The notes beneath the pieces were generated by a model. It made no database searches. It saw nothing but the letters and a program-made list of their open reading frames with translations, and was not told the DNA's origin. This document shows, piece after piece, positions 32,021 to 41,770 of a stretch of DNA of 64,000 nt; the stretch's first letter is position 1, and each line of letters starts with the position of its first letter. The position numbers were made by a program, and so were the translations under genes. The DNA comes from Chaetoceros tenuissimus (lineage: Eukaryota; Bacillariophyta; Thalassiosirophyceae; Chaetocerotales; Chaetocerotaceae): contig BLLK01000029.1 in assembly GCA_021927905.1 (NCBI GenBank), positions 62,001 through 126,000 on the forward strand, in the 5' to 3' direction.

Positions 32021-33277
32021 TCAAGAGCATCCAAATGTACTTCCACCCATTTTATTTGCCATGGTTGCTTCATCCTTGTGGTCAGGGCATTTATTTCTGC
32101 ACCCTGGAGAATCATGATTGCAGCGTCCGTGAGTGTAGCAGTATTTATTGAAGTGAGCAGGAATTGGTCGACTTGGTTGGCCTTGTCTTGGTCCAGTCAT
32201 AGGCTGTGGAGGTCTACGAGGACGACGTACATTTGCCTGCAATGCATCGATAGCTGCACGAAGTTGCTGGATCTCTGCTGCTTGTGCAGCATGGAAAGCA
32301 GAATGATCTTGTGTTGGTGGAGCTGGAGCTGGAGCAAGTGCTGGTGGAGCTGGAGCAGGTGCTGGTGGAGCTGGAGTAGGTGCTGGTGGGTTTTGATGCT
32401 GTTCAAGGAGCATGTTCATGAGTTGCATCATTAGTTGATGATCATCAGCTGTAGGAGTGTGGAACATTTGTCCAGCTGGTGTTTCCTCGAGGACTTGTTC
32501 CAAATCATTTTGTTGTTGTAGAAAAAATTGCTTGAAGGCAATCCAGGTCGGTTGCTGTTGTCTTGCATTCCAAGCCATAACAGCCTGCTGAAAACTTGTA
32601 TTTTTCTGAATAGCTTGTTTGGCGATTGCAATAACTTGAAATTCGGTCAATGGGACTCCTGCAGCCGTAGCACGAGGAACGTGCTCGTCAATTTTTGTAA
32701 AAAAATCAGTGAGAGTGGTGTGGACTTGGACTGGGTATTTTGTGAGTGCAGCTTGTTCTTCAACAACAGTGGAATATTTTACCTGGCCATATGTTTGTAG
32801 TAACCAAGTCATAGTGTCGTGGAGAGGGCCCGTAAGCACGCCAGTAATATTATTTAGTCGTTGATTCAAATAAATTCTCTCAATAACTTCAGTCAATTGT
32901 TTTTTTAATGCTTGTTCCACTGCAACAGCTTCGTTGTATCTTCGCCATTGTTCGGTATGCACTCTGTCTGCAGCCGAGATTTGATGTTGGGTAGCAGCTG
33001 GAGGGTACACAGGATCCACTGGTGGTAATCCTGGCATTTGGAACGGGACATTACTGAGGAGCGCGTAGTCAGCTGGGGACACTACAAGTCCTGAATAGCC
33101 ATGTTGTCCTCCACCAAGCGTTGTATGGATTGTGGCAGCATTTTGGACAAGAAGTTTCCGTAGGTCGGTGAGTTGGTTAAAAATTGGTTTTCCACGGATT
33201 GGGATCAGTTTTCCATTTTCTAGTGTGTTTGGAAAAATTGTGCAGTAGTCAACTGCTTTTGTGCCTTCGTTCGGCAT
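32021..33277 (-). CDS. Copia gag (nucleocapsid)
   Basis: 418 codons. The ATG at 33277 lies only 18 bases inside the 5' LTR. A Pro/Ala tract (PAPTPAPPAPAPAPP) precedes a basic region (RRPRRPPQP) and a C-terminal Cys/His cluster (YCYTHGRCNHDSPGC), which is the likely zinc knuckle. The frame ends with TGA followed by C. The same frame stays open for another 98 codons into the protease, which is the layout used by elements that read through the gag stop. Confidence 0.88.
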   Translation of the reverse strand: MPNEGTKAVDYCTIFPNTLENGKLIPIRGKPIFNQLTDLRKLLVQNAATIHTTLGGGQHGYSGLVVSPADYALLSNVPFQMPGLPPVDPVYPPAATQHQISAADRVHTEQWRRYNEAVAVEQALKKQLTEVIERIYLNQRLNNITGVLTGPLHDTMTWLLQTYGQVKYSTVVEEQAALTKYPVQVHTTLTDFFTKIDEHVPRATAAGVPLTEFQVIAIAKQAIQKNTSFQQAVMAWNARQQQPTWIAFKQFFLQQQNDLEQVLEETPAGQMFHTPTADDHQLMMQLMNMLLEQHQNPPAPTPAPPAPAPAPPALAPAPAPPTQDHSAFHAAQAAEIQQLRAAIDALQANVRRPRRPPQPMTGPRQGQPSRPIPAHFNKYCYTHGRCNHDSPGCRNKCPDHKDEATMANKMGGSTFGCS

Positions 33278-33295
33278 TATTCTCGCAATTACTTA

Positions 33296-33473
33296 TGTTG
33301 TAGACTAGTGAATTTGTTGAGGTAATTGCTACTAAGTAATTAGCGAAATAAATGAACTAGTTACACAGATGAGATCAAGAGAGCAACGGAAATGCTGAAT
33401 CTTGAGTAATCGGTAAATAGCTTGCCATGTATGCGGCTAGGTTGCTAGCCAGTTGGAGCTGGCGTTTATAACA
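33296..33473 (-). repeat. 5' LTR (178 bp)
   Basis: Identical by eye to the 3' LTR. It would hold the promoter for the minus-strand transcript. The right flank ataag matches the base pairs left of the other LTR. Confidence 0.95.
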
Positions 33474-33478
33474 ATAAG

Positions 33479-34312
33479 GTGTGGAGTTCCTAGCTTTGGT
33501 CGACTCTAAAGGGACTTCTTGCACTTCTGGACTCTAATGTCACTTTGAGTAAAAATGGGACGAACCGGCACCAAGTGCCCCGCGTAAAATCTATTAGAGT
33601 CAAGCCAACAAATATGGCGCCCTCGCCGAAAGATCCTCTTCTGATCAGGGTTCAAGAAGGGAGAAGCCTCTGAGAGAATCATGAACTTTTGAACTCCAGT
33701 CTTGGAAAGGGCCCTCGGGTCATTTTAAAAGATCTCAAGATTCTTTCCCTCTCTCTCTTCACCAAAGGCCTATGAGGAAAAAGAACAAATGGAATTCTCT
33801 GAAAAAGAGATAAAAAAGGTCTCCCTGACGTCATCTTTGGACTCCAATGCTAGCTCGTTATTGGATTCTTATGAATATGCCATCTGATCCAACTCTTGAG
33901 TCCATCTATATTTTCCGAAGTTCTTACTATGTTGAAAGAGATGCTGACATGCACTGTAGAAATGGACAGTGAAGGATCCCATCAACAATCAGACTGTATT
34001 ACTTGTCCACAGTGGTGGAAGGCACAAACCTGGTGAAAAGATTGTAGGGATGATACGTAATGGTTTGTCCTACATTTCATAGAGACGCAGTTTGGCCATC
34101 ACAGATGCATCCATCGAGACAGCTTTAGGAATATACCTACAACACATTGAAAAAGACGTCTATAACAGAGCGCTTTACAATTAACCTGAAGGACCAAGAT
34201 TTACAAAATCTCATGTCATTGGATCAAGTGAAAGAAAGATATTAACAGCACGACTCTGGAATTAGGTTTCAACCTCAAGGTGTTGGAGCCGACATCCCAT
34301 TCAAGCAGAAGC
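33479..34312. repeat. Composite remnant: inverted family B plus copy of the 16.15-kb ORF region
   Basis: 33640-33770 is family B in inverted orientation (compare 15840-15960). 33780-34312 matches 16140-16700, with the CRE-like TGACGTCA at 33826-33833, but with indels that destroy the reading frame. 33479-33640 holds nothing I recognise. Together with the family A copy that follows, the order matches that at 15.8-18.25 kb. Confidence 0.7.
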
Positions 34313-34895
34313 GATCATATGACATTCTATTGTGATATTGTTGTAACATAGCTCTGTACCATAGCTCTGTATTTCCCCTTCTTCATCTATGTCTGGTCGC
34401 GATATTTTCGTTCGCAGATTCTCTCAACAGAAATGCATTCCACGATAGTTGTTCACGGCTTTTGTAAGCAATTTCTGAAGAAAAGTACTACAGCATCGTT
34501 ACAACAATCACATCACACAGCATTGGTCGATACAATCCAAGTCTTTCTACCTCTGCTTGAGTATTGTAATTTGTACATCACTTTGACATTCATGACAACC
34601 ATTCATACAGTTCATACAGAGCTCACACTCCAACAATTTCTCCTAGCAGGTAGACGCAGTTGGATTGATAATCCTGAACAAGGTGTAATACCAATCAATT
34701 CGCCTCCTAACTTCCTACCAATAGGGACAGACTAGACAAAATGATACAGGGTGGAACTCGACTCTTCTTGGCTTCTTCCAGAAAGAGATCATTCTTTATC
34801 AACATTTTTATATCCTGAAGTTAAGTCTAGACTACCAAAGGAGCGGGGCTTTAGATTTCTTCTCGAGTAGTCTCATAAGGCACTAGACGCGAGAT
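34313..34895 (+). repeat. 3' module (family A), copy 3 (diverged)
   Basis: Matches about 11884-12410 and then the end block (actaccaaagg, cttctcgagtag, cactagacgcgagatcgtcag). It lacks the ttcccggttccatc middle part and has more substitutions than copies 1 and 2, so it is older. Confidence 0.75.
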
Positions 34896-34964
34896 CGTCA
34901 GGGTCTGAATCCCAACAATGAAATTCCAAATGAAAGGATATTATAGGTACTCGTAATTGATTAG

Positions 34965-35018
34965 TGTTATATATATATAAGTATATATATATAAGTATAT
35001 AAGTATATATATATACGA
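34965..35018. repeat. AT-rich microsatellite
   Basis: Imperfect (tata)n with aag interruptions (tatatatataagtatatata). It marks the boundary between the repeat copy and the next gene remnant. Confidence 0.85.
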
Positions 35019-35178
35019 AAGAATCATAAAGTAGTTTCTTTCACATTCACATTTTATATTTCATTAAAACTAATCCCATCATAAATAGACAATGTTTAGT
35101 CAATTGGGCTTTTAGAAAACTTCATAAATCCACTGTCACTGCAAGTTTCAAAAAGTTGATCATCCATGTGATCGATTA

Positions 35179-36094
35179 TTATTCATTGTATTGAATGAAT
35201 GTATCACATGACCATATGCGATGTACACCGCCAGAAATTTCAAAAAGCTTTGGTTGGATGACTTTGTCAACAAGATCATTCTCCGCAACTGTACATGTTT
35301 CTTTGCAAAAATTCAAACTTTTGAGAAGTTTCGTGAGATCTCCCTCCACAGAATCTTTTCATGACTTGTTTGATTGCTGCTACTAGCCTGCTTGTCTCTT
35401 CTCTATGAATGTAGAAAATGGAACTATCTCTCGAAGCGCCTTTGAGTAATGATTCAATTCTCTTTCTAGGCCATATATGTCCAATGATGATTGGGTGAGA
35501 ATTTTTTCCCTATCATCCTCAGGAGTTGGTGAGATTCCATTTTGAAAATTAGTAGTTCCCCCATAACATTGTCTTGCAAACGCCCTCATTGCCGTTCCTC
35601 CAGCTTTTTGAGACATGACAATGAAAATTTGGTCTTTCTTATCAATGCTTGTTTTGACCTCATTTTCTTTGAAGTACATTTCATTTTCATCCTTGGTTTG
35701 ATTACGACTGAAAGTGTTTCCAGTATGCTGTTGAATATTTGCTAGTTGACTATCCTCGAGACCATAACAAAAAGTTGTTCTGTTAGAAGGACTACTTTTA
35801 CATTTTGAAACACCATGCTTTTCATATCATGCTCCCTACTCTCCGTATGATTTCTACTAGAAGAAGAAGTATAGATCCGTTGCTGTGGAAGTAAGTCGAA
35901 ATGAGCTTCTCTAGAAAATACATGCTGTCGCTGATTCTTCATCGAATATTCTCCTTCTCTGTAGCTTTGATAATGTTGGCATTGACAATCTTTAGGTCTA
36001 AGGCGATAGAAATGTTGAGAATAATTGTTATTAACAAAAGGAGCAACATTCCCAATAGGATCAATTCAATTTTCTTCATCTTTCGCTTCTTCAT
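35179..36094 (-). pseudogene. Chimeric remnant: DUF616-gene 5' end fused to a sulfotransferase-like domain
   Basis: Read on the minus strand from ATG 36094, the first about 300 bases copy the start of the DUF616 gene (tail, anchor IELILLGMLLLL, then NQRQHVF and NHTESREHDMKSMV). The copied reading frame breaks after the anchor. From about 35800 the sequence is different: a frame encoding QIFIVMSQKAGGTAMRAFARQ, a sulfotransferase-type P-loop, runs to 35383. A further frame-shifted segment (SLNFCKETCTVAENDLVDK) ends at 35179. It is a recombinant of two gene types that has since decayed, or whose frames are joined by introns I cannot place. Confidence 0.6.
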
Positions 36095-36164
36095 CTTGCT
36101 TTAGCGTCTTCATATTTGGAATGAATATATGAATTGTTATCATAGATTAGAAGAAGAAGTATAA

Positions 36165-36835
36165 AATCCTATTCGAGGGAAAAGTTTGATTTGGCGATTA
36201 CTCGTACGTATTTTTCCTAAGTACGAGTATTGGAAACTTCAAGATTTTGGATACTGTACGAGTATTTACGTACGTAGAAACCAATTCATCATCAAGATTT
36301 GGATGGAGGGCAGACCGTTGCAGTTTAACGTTTTATCGGGAGGAGCTCCAGGAAAAAGAAGAAGTTGAATAATCATCAAAATGGAGAATAGGATCGCCGA
36401 ATATTTTGTTGAAAAGGATGGTGAACTTTGGAAGTTCCAGAAAAATGGAAGGGTTTAGAAATTTCCTACGACTGATCAGTTGAGATAAGTCTTCTTAGAT
36501 CTTTTTAGTCTAATGACCCGAACACTTCATCAAGATTCTAAGTTGGAGGCTTCCAAAGAGAAAGTTCTTTTGAAGACTGTTCTTTTGGAGACCGTTCTTT
36601 TGGAGACTGTTCTTTTGAAGACCGATTCTTTTAGAAGACACTAATATTCAACCTTTCTTCGTCAGACATTTTTAGTCTAATGACCCGAACACTTCAACAG
36701 GCTTCTAAGTTGAAGGATTCCAAGAGAAGAGTTTTATAAAGACTCGAACACTTCAACCTGTTCCAAGCCTTTCTTTTACCCATGAGAGAATTTTTTAAAA
36801 GACCCGAACATTTGTTTTTCCTTCTCGGAGAGACT
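36165..36835 (+). repeat. Shared 5' module upstream of the chimeric remnant (longest copy)
   Basis: In order: cgagtatttacgtacgtaga, ggagggcagaccgtt, gagctcc, aatcatcaaaatgg, ggatcgccgaatattttgtt, tggtgaactttggaagttcc, cctacgactgatcag, gatctttttagtctaatgac, cgaacacttcaacagg and a gttcttttg(a/g)aga minisatellite. It precedes the minus-strand remnant in the usual gene-relative orientation and also lies 680-1350 bp upstream of the plus-strand GT92-like paralogue. Confidence 0.78.
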
Positions 36836-37072
36836 TCTTCAGCTCTTTTTCTCCCAATCCTTCCTTCCTTCATCTCCCCTTCTCCTGATTGGATCTAGAG
36901 AGATTGAATTCTTGAGTTCTAAGAAAGGAAAGAAGAACCTTTCCCCTTCCTCTCCCATGAGATGGGAAGAAAGATCAAGATTGGACCGAATTTCGGAGAA
37001 ATAAAACTCCTCTCCCCGATCTGAAATTCACACGACGGAATTCTATTCCCCCAACAGTAGAAATTTTCAATC

Positions 37073-37080
37073 TGACGTCA
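37073..37080. promoter_or_regulatory. CRE-like palindrome TGACGTCA upstream of the GT92-like paralogue
   Basis: The same palindrome and downstream TCGTCATTGGATT as at 7570, in the same position relative to the gene. Between it and the gene, 37125-37215 is imperfectly duplicated at 37231-37320 (agaaattcaacggaagg), a duplication absent from copy 1. Confidence 0.5.
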
Positions 37081-37514
37081 TCTTTGGCACTCTAATTGTA
37101 CTTCGTCATTGGATTGCATGCATGAATAGAAATTCAACGGAAGGTGGAAGACTTCGGAAAGACTTCTTTCAAAATGATAGGAAGAATAATTATCTCTGAT
37201 GCCATTATATTGAGCCGTTGAATTCTTTGAATTAAAATTAGAAATTCAACGGAAGGCGGAGGGCGGAAGACTTCGGAAACACTATCTTCAAAATGAGAGG
37301 GAATAATTATCTTTGATATCATTATTTCGAAAGACGAAGAAATAGTCTAAGAAAGTATCAATACATTTTCACAGTACTTGTAAGTAAATCAATCTCATAA
37401 TGATCACATCCTTAATAGACCTTTGCTCCTTTATACTGTAGTTACATTGTCTCACATAATATGGACTCAATTCTAACTGCTTTCTTTTCCTTTTGATAGC
37501 ATTAGTGATCAAAG

Positions 37515-40500
37515 ATGAGGTTCGCAAATCGTGCAGTGTCAGTTGGTTTGTTATCTCTACTCTCACTGACTGGTGTCCACACCCAGTACATCCATGAAGA
37601 TTCTAATCTTCAGTTCAATCATGAGGTAGGTAGGCAGAAGACTATGGATATAATCCATTCCTTGTCACTCTATGTATAGGACCCTTTCAATTTCACTAGT
37701 TGCTTGGGGCTTCGGGTTTGAAAAGAATTCTAGCTATCGATTCCTCCAACAAATGTGAACTTATTCTATGACAGCCGAGTAATCTACATTTACATGTTTC
37801 ACATTTTCAACAAGTACTCACTTTGTCTATCATTACAACTCAGGTACCATCTCTTCTCGAAAGCCAGATCGTAATAAGTGCTACAGAGAAAGATGTGAAT
37901 CCTATCAACGCCCATCATGAGGATTCCTTCTCCGCATGTCTTCTCGTTATGGATGATAACCATAGACTCATTGAATGGTTAGCATACCACCATTTCGCCT
38001 TGCCTCTTCGTAGATTGATCGTCATGACTGATCCAAGAAGCAAAACAAGCCCTCTTCCTATTCTACAACGTTGGGAAAAGTACATGACCATTGACTTGTG
38101 GCATGATAATGATGTGTTTTCAGAGCAAGAGCTTGATGATAGATCTCATGAGAACACCATCAAACTCCATCGCTCTCGTCAGCACGCCTTCAATGTGAAG
38201 TGTATGCAAACCTTGAAAGGCGAAGGTGCAACATGGACCCTCATGACTGATGTGGACGAATACATTCACATTAACCCAAACGCTTGGAATCCCAATGAGT
38301 TCATGTATCAGGAGAATACCACCCCTATCCCTATGTTAGAGCCTGCTTCTGTCCTCAAGATGTTGAAGCAGATCGATCTAAGTGATGACCGTCTTCACCT
38401 TGAGGAGTCAAATGCATGTATTCCTGTGTCTCGTTTCCAGTTTGGTGGTATTGAAAGCACTCGTCAGGATGTATCCATGAGCTTTCCAAAAGATCTTGGT
38501 CCATCAATTGTTGCCAAAGACTTTGATACTCTGCGCTGGAGATACTATGGCGCTGACACCATCACAGGTCGTGATGGTGTGATTCCAGTGAAAACCATCA
38601 TTGATCTAAGTGCTGTTCCTACCAAGGACGAGTGGAGAATGACTGGTGATCCGCATCGTCCAATTGAGAAGCTCTGTAGTGAGGATAATCTTCACCTAGA
38701 TTCTAGCAAGACTGTATTTGTTGCCAATCATTATCTTGGTACATTGGGAGAGTTTGCTGCGAGAGATGATTCTCGTTTCGTTGATCGTGTGCTTCATTGG
38801 GAGGAAAGAAAGAGAGTCGGTGACAATCATCATTTCAGTGATGAATTGAGACAATGGTTGCCTTCATTCGTAAAGAATATTGGTGTAGATGAAGCACGTC
38901 GTCTCCTTGCCAATGTTGGACAGGTTCAAGTTCAAATTGCCGAGCTACCACGCTGCAGTTTGAATTTCTTCGGCCCACTGAAAAGTTTCAAGGCAATTTC
39001 TCTTCCAAGTATCGTCAAGAATATTCTTATCCCAAACGCCAAGTATAATTGCGACATTGTCATTCACTATCGTACCTTGTATCCTGATATTGAAGATGAC
39101 ATTAGCAATACTGATGCCGATGCCATTCATAATCTAGGTGAGATGTCGAAAGTAATTGCTGCAAATGTTGGTAAATCGCCACCTTCCGTCATTATCAAGG
39201 ATGATGAGAAGGTAGAATCTTTCAAAGCTGCTACCAGCATTCAATCAGCATGGACTTTAATGGAGGAACATGCCCAAAGTCAGGGATTTGAGTATGGAAG
39301 AGTAGCATACTTCCGTTTAGATGCATTCTATGCAGTACCTGTTGATATCTTCAAGGTTGACAAGGATACTTATGACTATGGAAACAGATATGCAGTAATT
39401 CCAGCCTTTGGAAAGTACCCTGTCAATGATCAAATGATCTATGGTCCTACCGAAGCTGTAAAGATCTGGGCAATGACAAGTCGCAATGATATCATCGATA
39501 CTAGTGAGCCAGCGAGTATTGGACTTGCTTCTGCACAACTCATGGCTAATGTGATTGTTCCTACAATCATGGACAAAGCAGCCTGTAATGTTATGAAGAA
39601 TCCTGATGTTTGCTTCTACCGTACTCGTACTTCAGACGTGGTTCTAATCAATGATTGTTCTGATGAGCAAGGAGTTCCAGTTCGTGGAGTGCAAGACATT
39701 GACCAAGTAGAGCTTGTAGAGAATCTTGTACAACGTGAATGTACCAAAGCTTTAAATGAAGCATTAGAGGATGAAGAAGAAGAGCTCCATTGTGACAAGT
39801 CATCTTGGGCTGTTTCAAGTAGATTCCTCCAGACTTCATCTCCTGCTCCTGCTTCCGCTCCCATTGTAACGAGAAGTATTACGAGTGAAGTTACAGTTGC
39901 ATTCAACGGAGACAGAAATGATTTAGTAACCGTATTACAGGACCTCTGTGCCTTGATGAGACCGGAGGCAGAAGCACAAGCTTTACTTGTTTGTCCTAAT
40001 AACAGCGGTTGTACCTATAATGTGGATTGTGATACAATAATCTCAGGAAGACGACTAGAAATGACAACTTCCCGACTTCTTCAAGCTTTGTCAGGGACAG
40101 CAGAAACAACAACAACTTTTACTTTTCCTGAAAATACTGTAGACTTATCTACCTCAAGTACAAACATTGATGACGCGATTCAGACGGCGATTGATAATTC
40201 AAGTTTTTCTTCCCCTAATCCTCCTGCTGGTGTTACTAGTATTACTCCTGTCTCAACAGTAGTAGTTCCAGCACCAGCACCACCTATTGTAGGACCTTGT
40301 GATAACGTAAATTGCAAATTCAGTGGAACGTGCGAGGTTAGAGATGGCGTCGGTGTCTGCAAGTGTCCAAATACTTTTGAAACAATCAAAAATGGAAAGG
40401 AATGTGCATGTCCTGCAGGTACCACTCGAAACCCAGGTAATAATCGCTGCGAAGGCCCACTAACTGCAGCTCCTACTCCAACAGTAAGTTCTTGTACTCT

Positions 40501-41196
40501 TTTGTGCTACTTATCAACATTCACGCATTTCCTAACTTTTCATCTTCTTCCTCATTCAAATAGCCAACTACTACCCCAACTATTGCTCCGATTATTGCTC
40601 CGACTTCTGCACCAACATCAGCACCTACAGCACCTGAAGACATCTGTACTGATAGTACCACTGGCACCTTTACTCTCGACAATGTTGGTAAGGATGTAAC
40701 TTGCGCATGGCTGACTCGGAACTCTCAGCAAACGTCTGATAGGATTGCTAAGTACTGTGGAAGAAACAGTGTCAAGTTCTTGTGTCCTCTTTCTTGCAAT
40801 GCCTGCGAAACACCATGTGTGGATGATTCTTCTTTTACTTTCCAGCTCAAAAATCAAGACAAAACAAAGAATTGTAGCTGGCTCTTGAAGAATCAACTCA
40901 GTAGCATCGATGCCAAGCGTATTGGAGAGTACTGTACTTCGGACTTTGTCAAGGAAGCTTGTTTCAAAAGTTGCGGTCAATGTCCTGACGACTTAACACC
41001 TAATGATCCTTCTTGTCATGACGATTCTGCTTTCAGGTTTAAGCTCCTCAAAACTGGCAAAGAAAAGTCCTGTACTTGGATCACCAAGAACAAGGGCAAA
41101 GCAGCCAAGAGAATTGCGAAATATTGTACCGATACCGTCTATGATGGTGCTGTCAAAGCCAATTGCGCTGACAGTTGTGGGCTCTGTCCAATCTAA
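37515..41196 (+). CDS. Secreted GT92-like glycosyltransferase with EGF and Cys-rich modules (copy 2)
   Basis: I read exons 37515-37625, 37844-40483 and 40564-41196, all phase 0, about 1127 aa. The exon-intron layout is the same as in 7889-11569 and the protein is very similar. It has a signal peptide, a GT92-like domain with TDVDEY, a second transferase-like domain (VAYFRLDAFYAVPVDI), an EGF-like module (CDNVNCKFSGTCEV) and three Cys-rich repeats. Differences concentrate in the linkers: the Ala/Pro stretch before the EGF module is shorter, and the stretch before the third Cys-rich repeat is longer (DDLTPNDPSCH). No disabling change is seen. The introns and both flanks are also similar, so the unit was duplicated as DNA of more than 4 kb. 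Confidence 0.82.
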
Positions 41197-41770
41197 AAAG
41201 ATTCTGTGAGAGTTGTAAAGATGCATGATGCGTGACTTTATGTTTGCATTTCAGAGCAACTTTTCAACAAGTTTACATATCATATTCTGCATTCTTTCAT
41301 AGCTGTGTGAGGTTGAAGAACCACATTCTTTCGTAGATGCTTGAGTTCTCCCCACAGTTTACATAGTTTGAATACTATTTCCTTGCTTGTCAGACAGCTT
41401 TGTTTCTAAGCAAGTTTTTTATTCAATTTATATCTTTATTGGTTTTGACTGGTGAAAGTTCAGTAGCCAAAAATACCATAAAAAATAATATATGTTTTAC
41501 TCGTACTTTAATTCCCTCTTTTCGTGCAATGTTTTCTATTTGATCCAGAAGTTTCAAATCAATCAGTCTCTTACTAATTAGATCAGCTAGAAAAGCAAAC
41601 ACGCGCGCACTGATAAGGACTTTGTCCATATTGATATTCTTCGAGAATAGATTGACCTCGATCCGGTCAACAGAATGCAGTCTTCATAGTATGCTCAAAT
41701 CCTTTTATTCGGTAGCCTGAGGCTACACACGGAGCTCTACCTCTCTTCTCGGGTTGTCATTGTCTGAATT
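41197..41770 (+). repeat. 3' module (family A), partial and diverged copy
   Basis: 41197-41505 matches 11570-11840 (tttcatagctgtgtgaggtt, tgactggtgaaagttcagta). It contains an insertion near 41220-41250 (gatgcatgatgcgtgac). The middle of the module is missing; the end block (gtagcctgaggctacac, cttctcgg) returns near 41705-41755. Confidence 0.7.

Larger units (their letters stand above)
28068..33478 (-). mobile_element. Ty1/copia LTR retrotransposon (diatom CoDi type)
   Basis: The element runs on the minus strand. It has 178-bp LTRs at 28073-28250 and 33296-33473 and 5-bp target duplications ATAAG at 28068-28072 and 33474-33478. The LTRs start TGTT and end AACA and read as identical, implying a recent insertion. 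The order gag, protease, integrase, reverse transcriptase, RNase H defines Ty1/copia. I could not identify a tRNA primer-binding site next to the 5' LTR. A short purine run (gcgagggtg) precedes the 3' LTR. Confidence 0.95.

Noticed and set aside
33278-33295. Primer-binding site for initiator tRNA-Met next to the 5' LTR
   Set aside because: The sequence inside the LTR (taagtaattgcgaga on the minus strand) does not match the usual complement. A different or half-tRNA primer may be used but I cannot show it.
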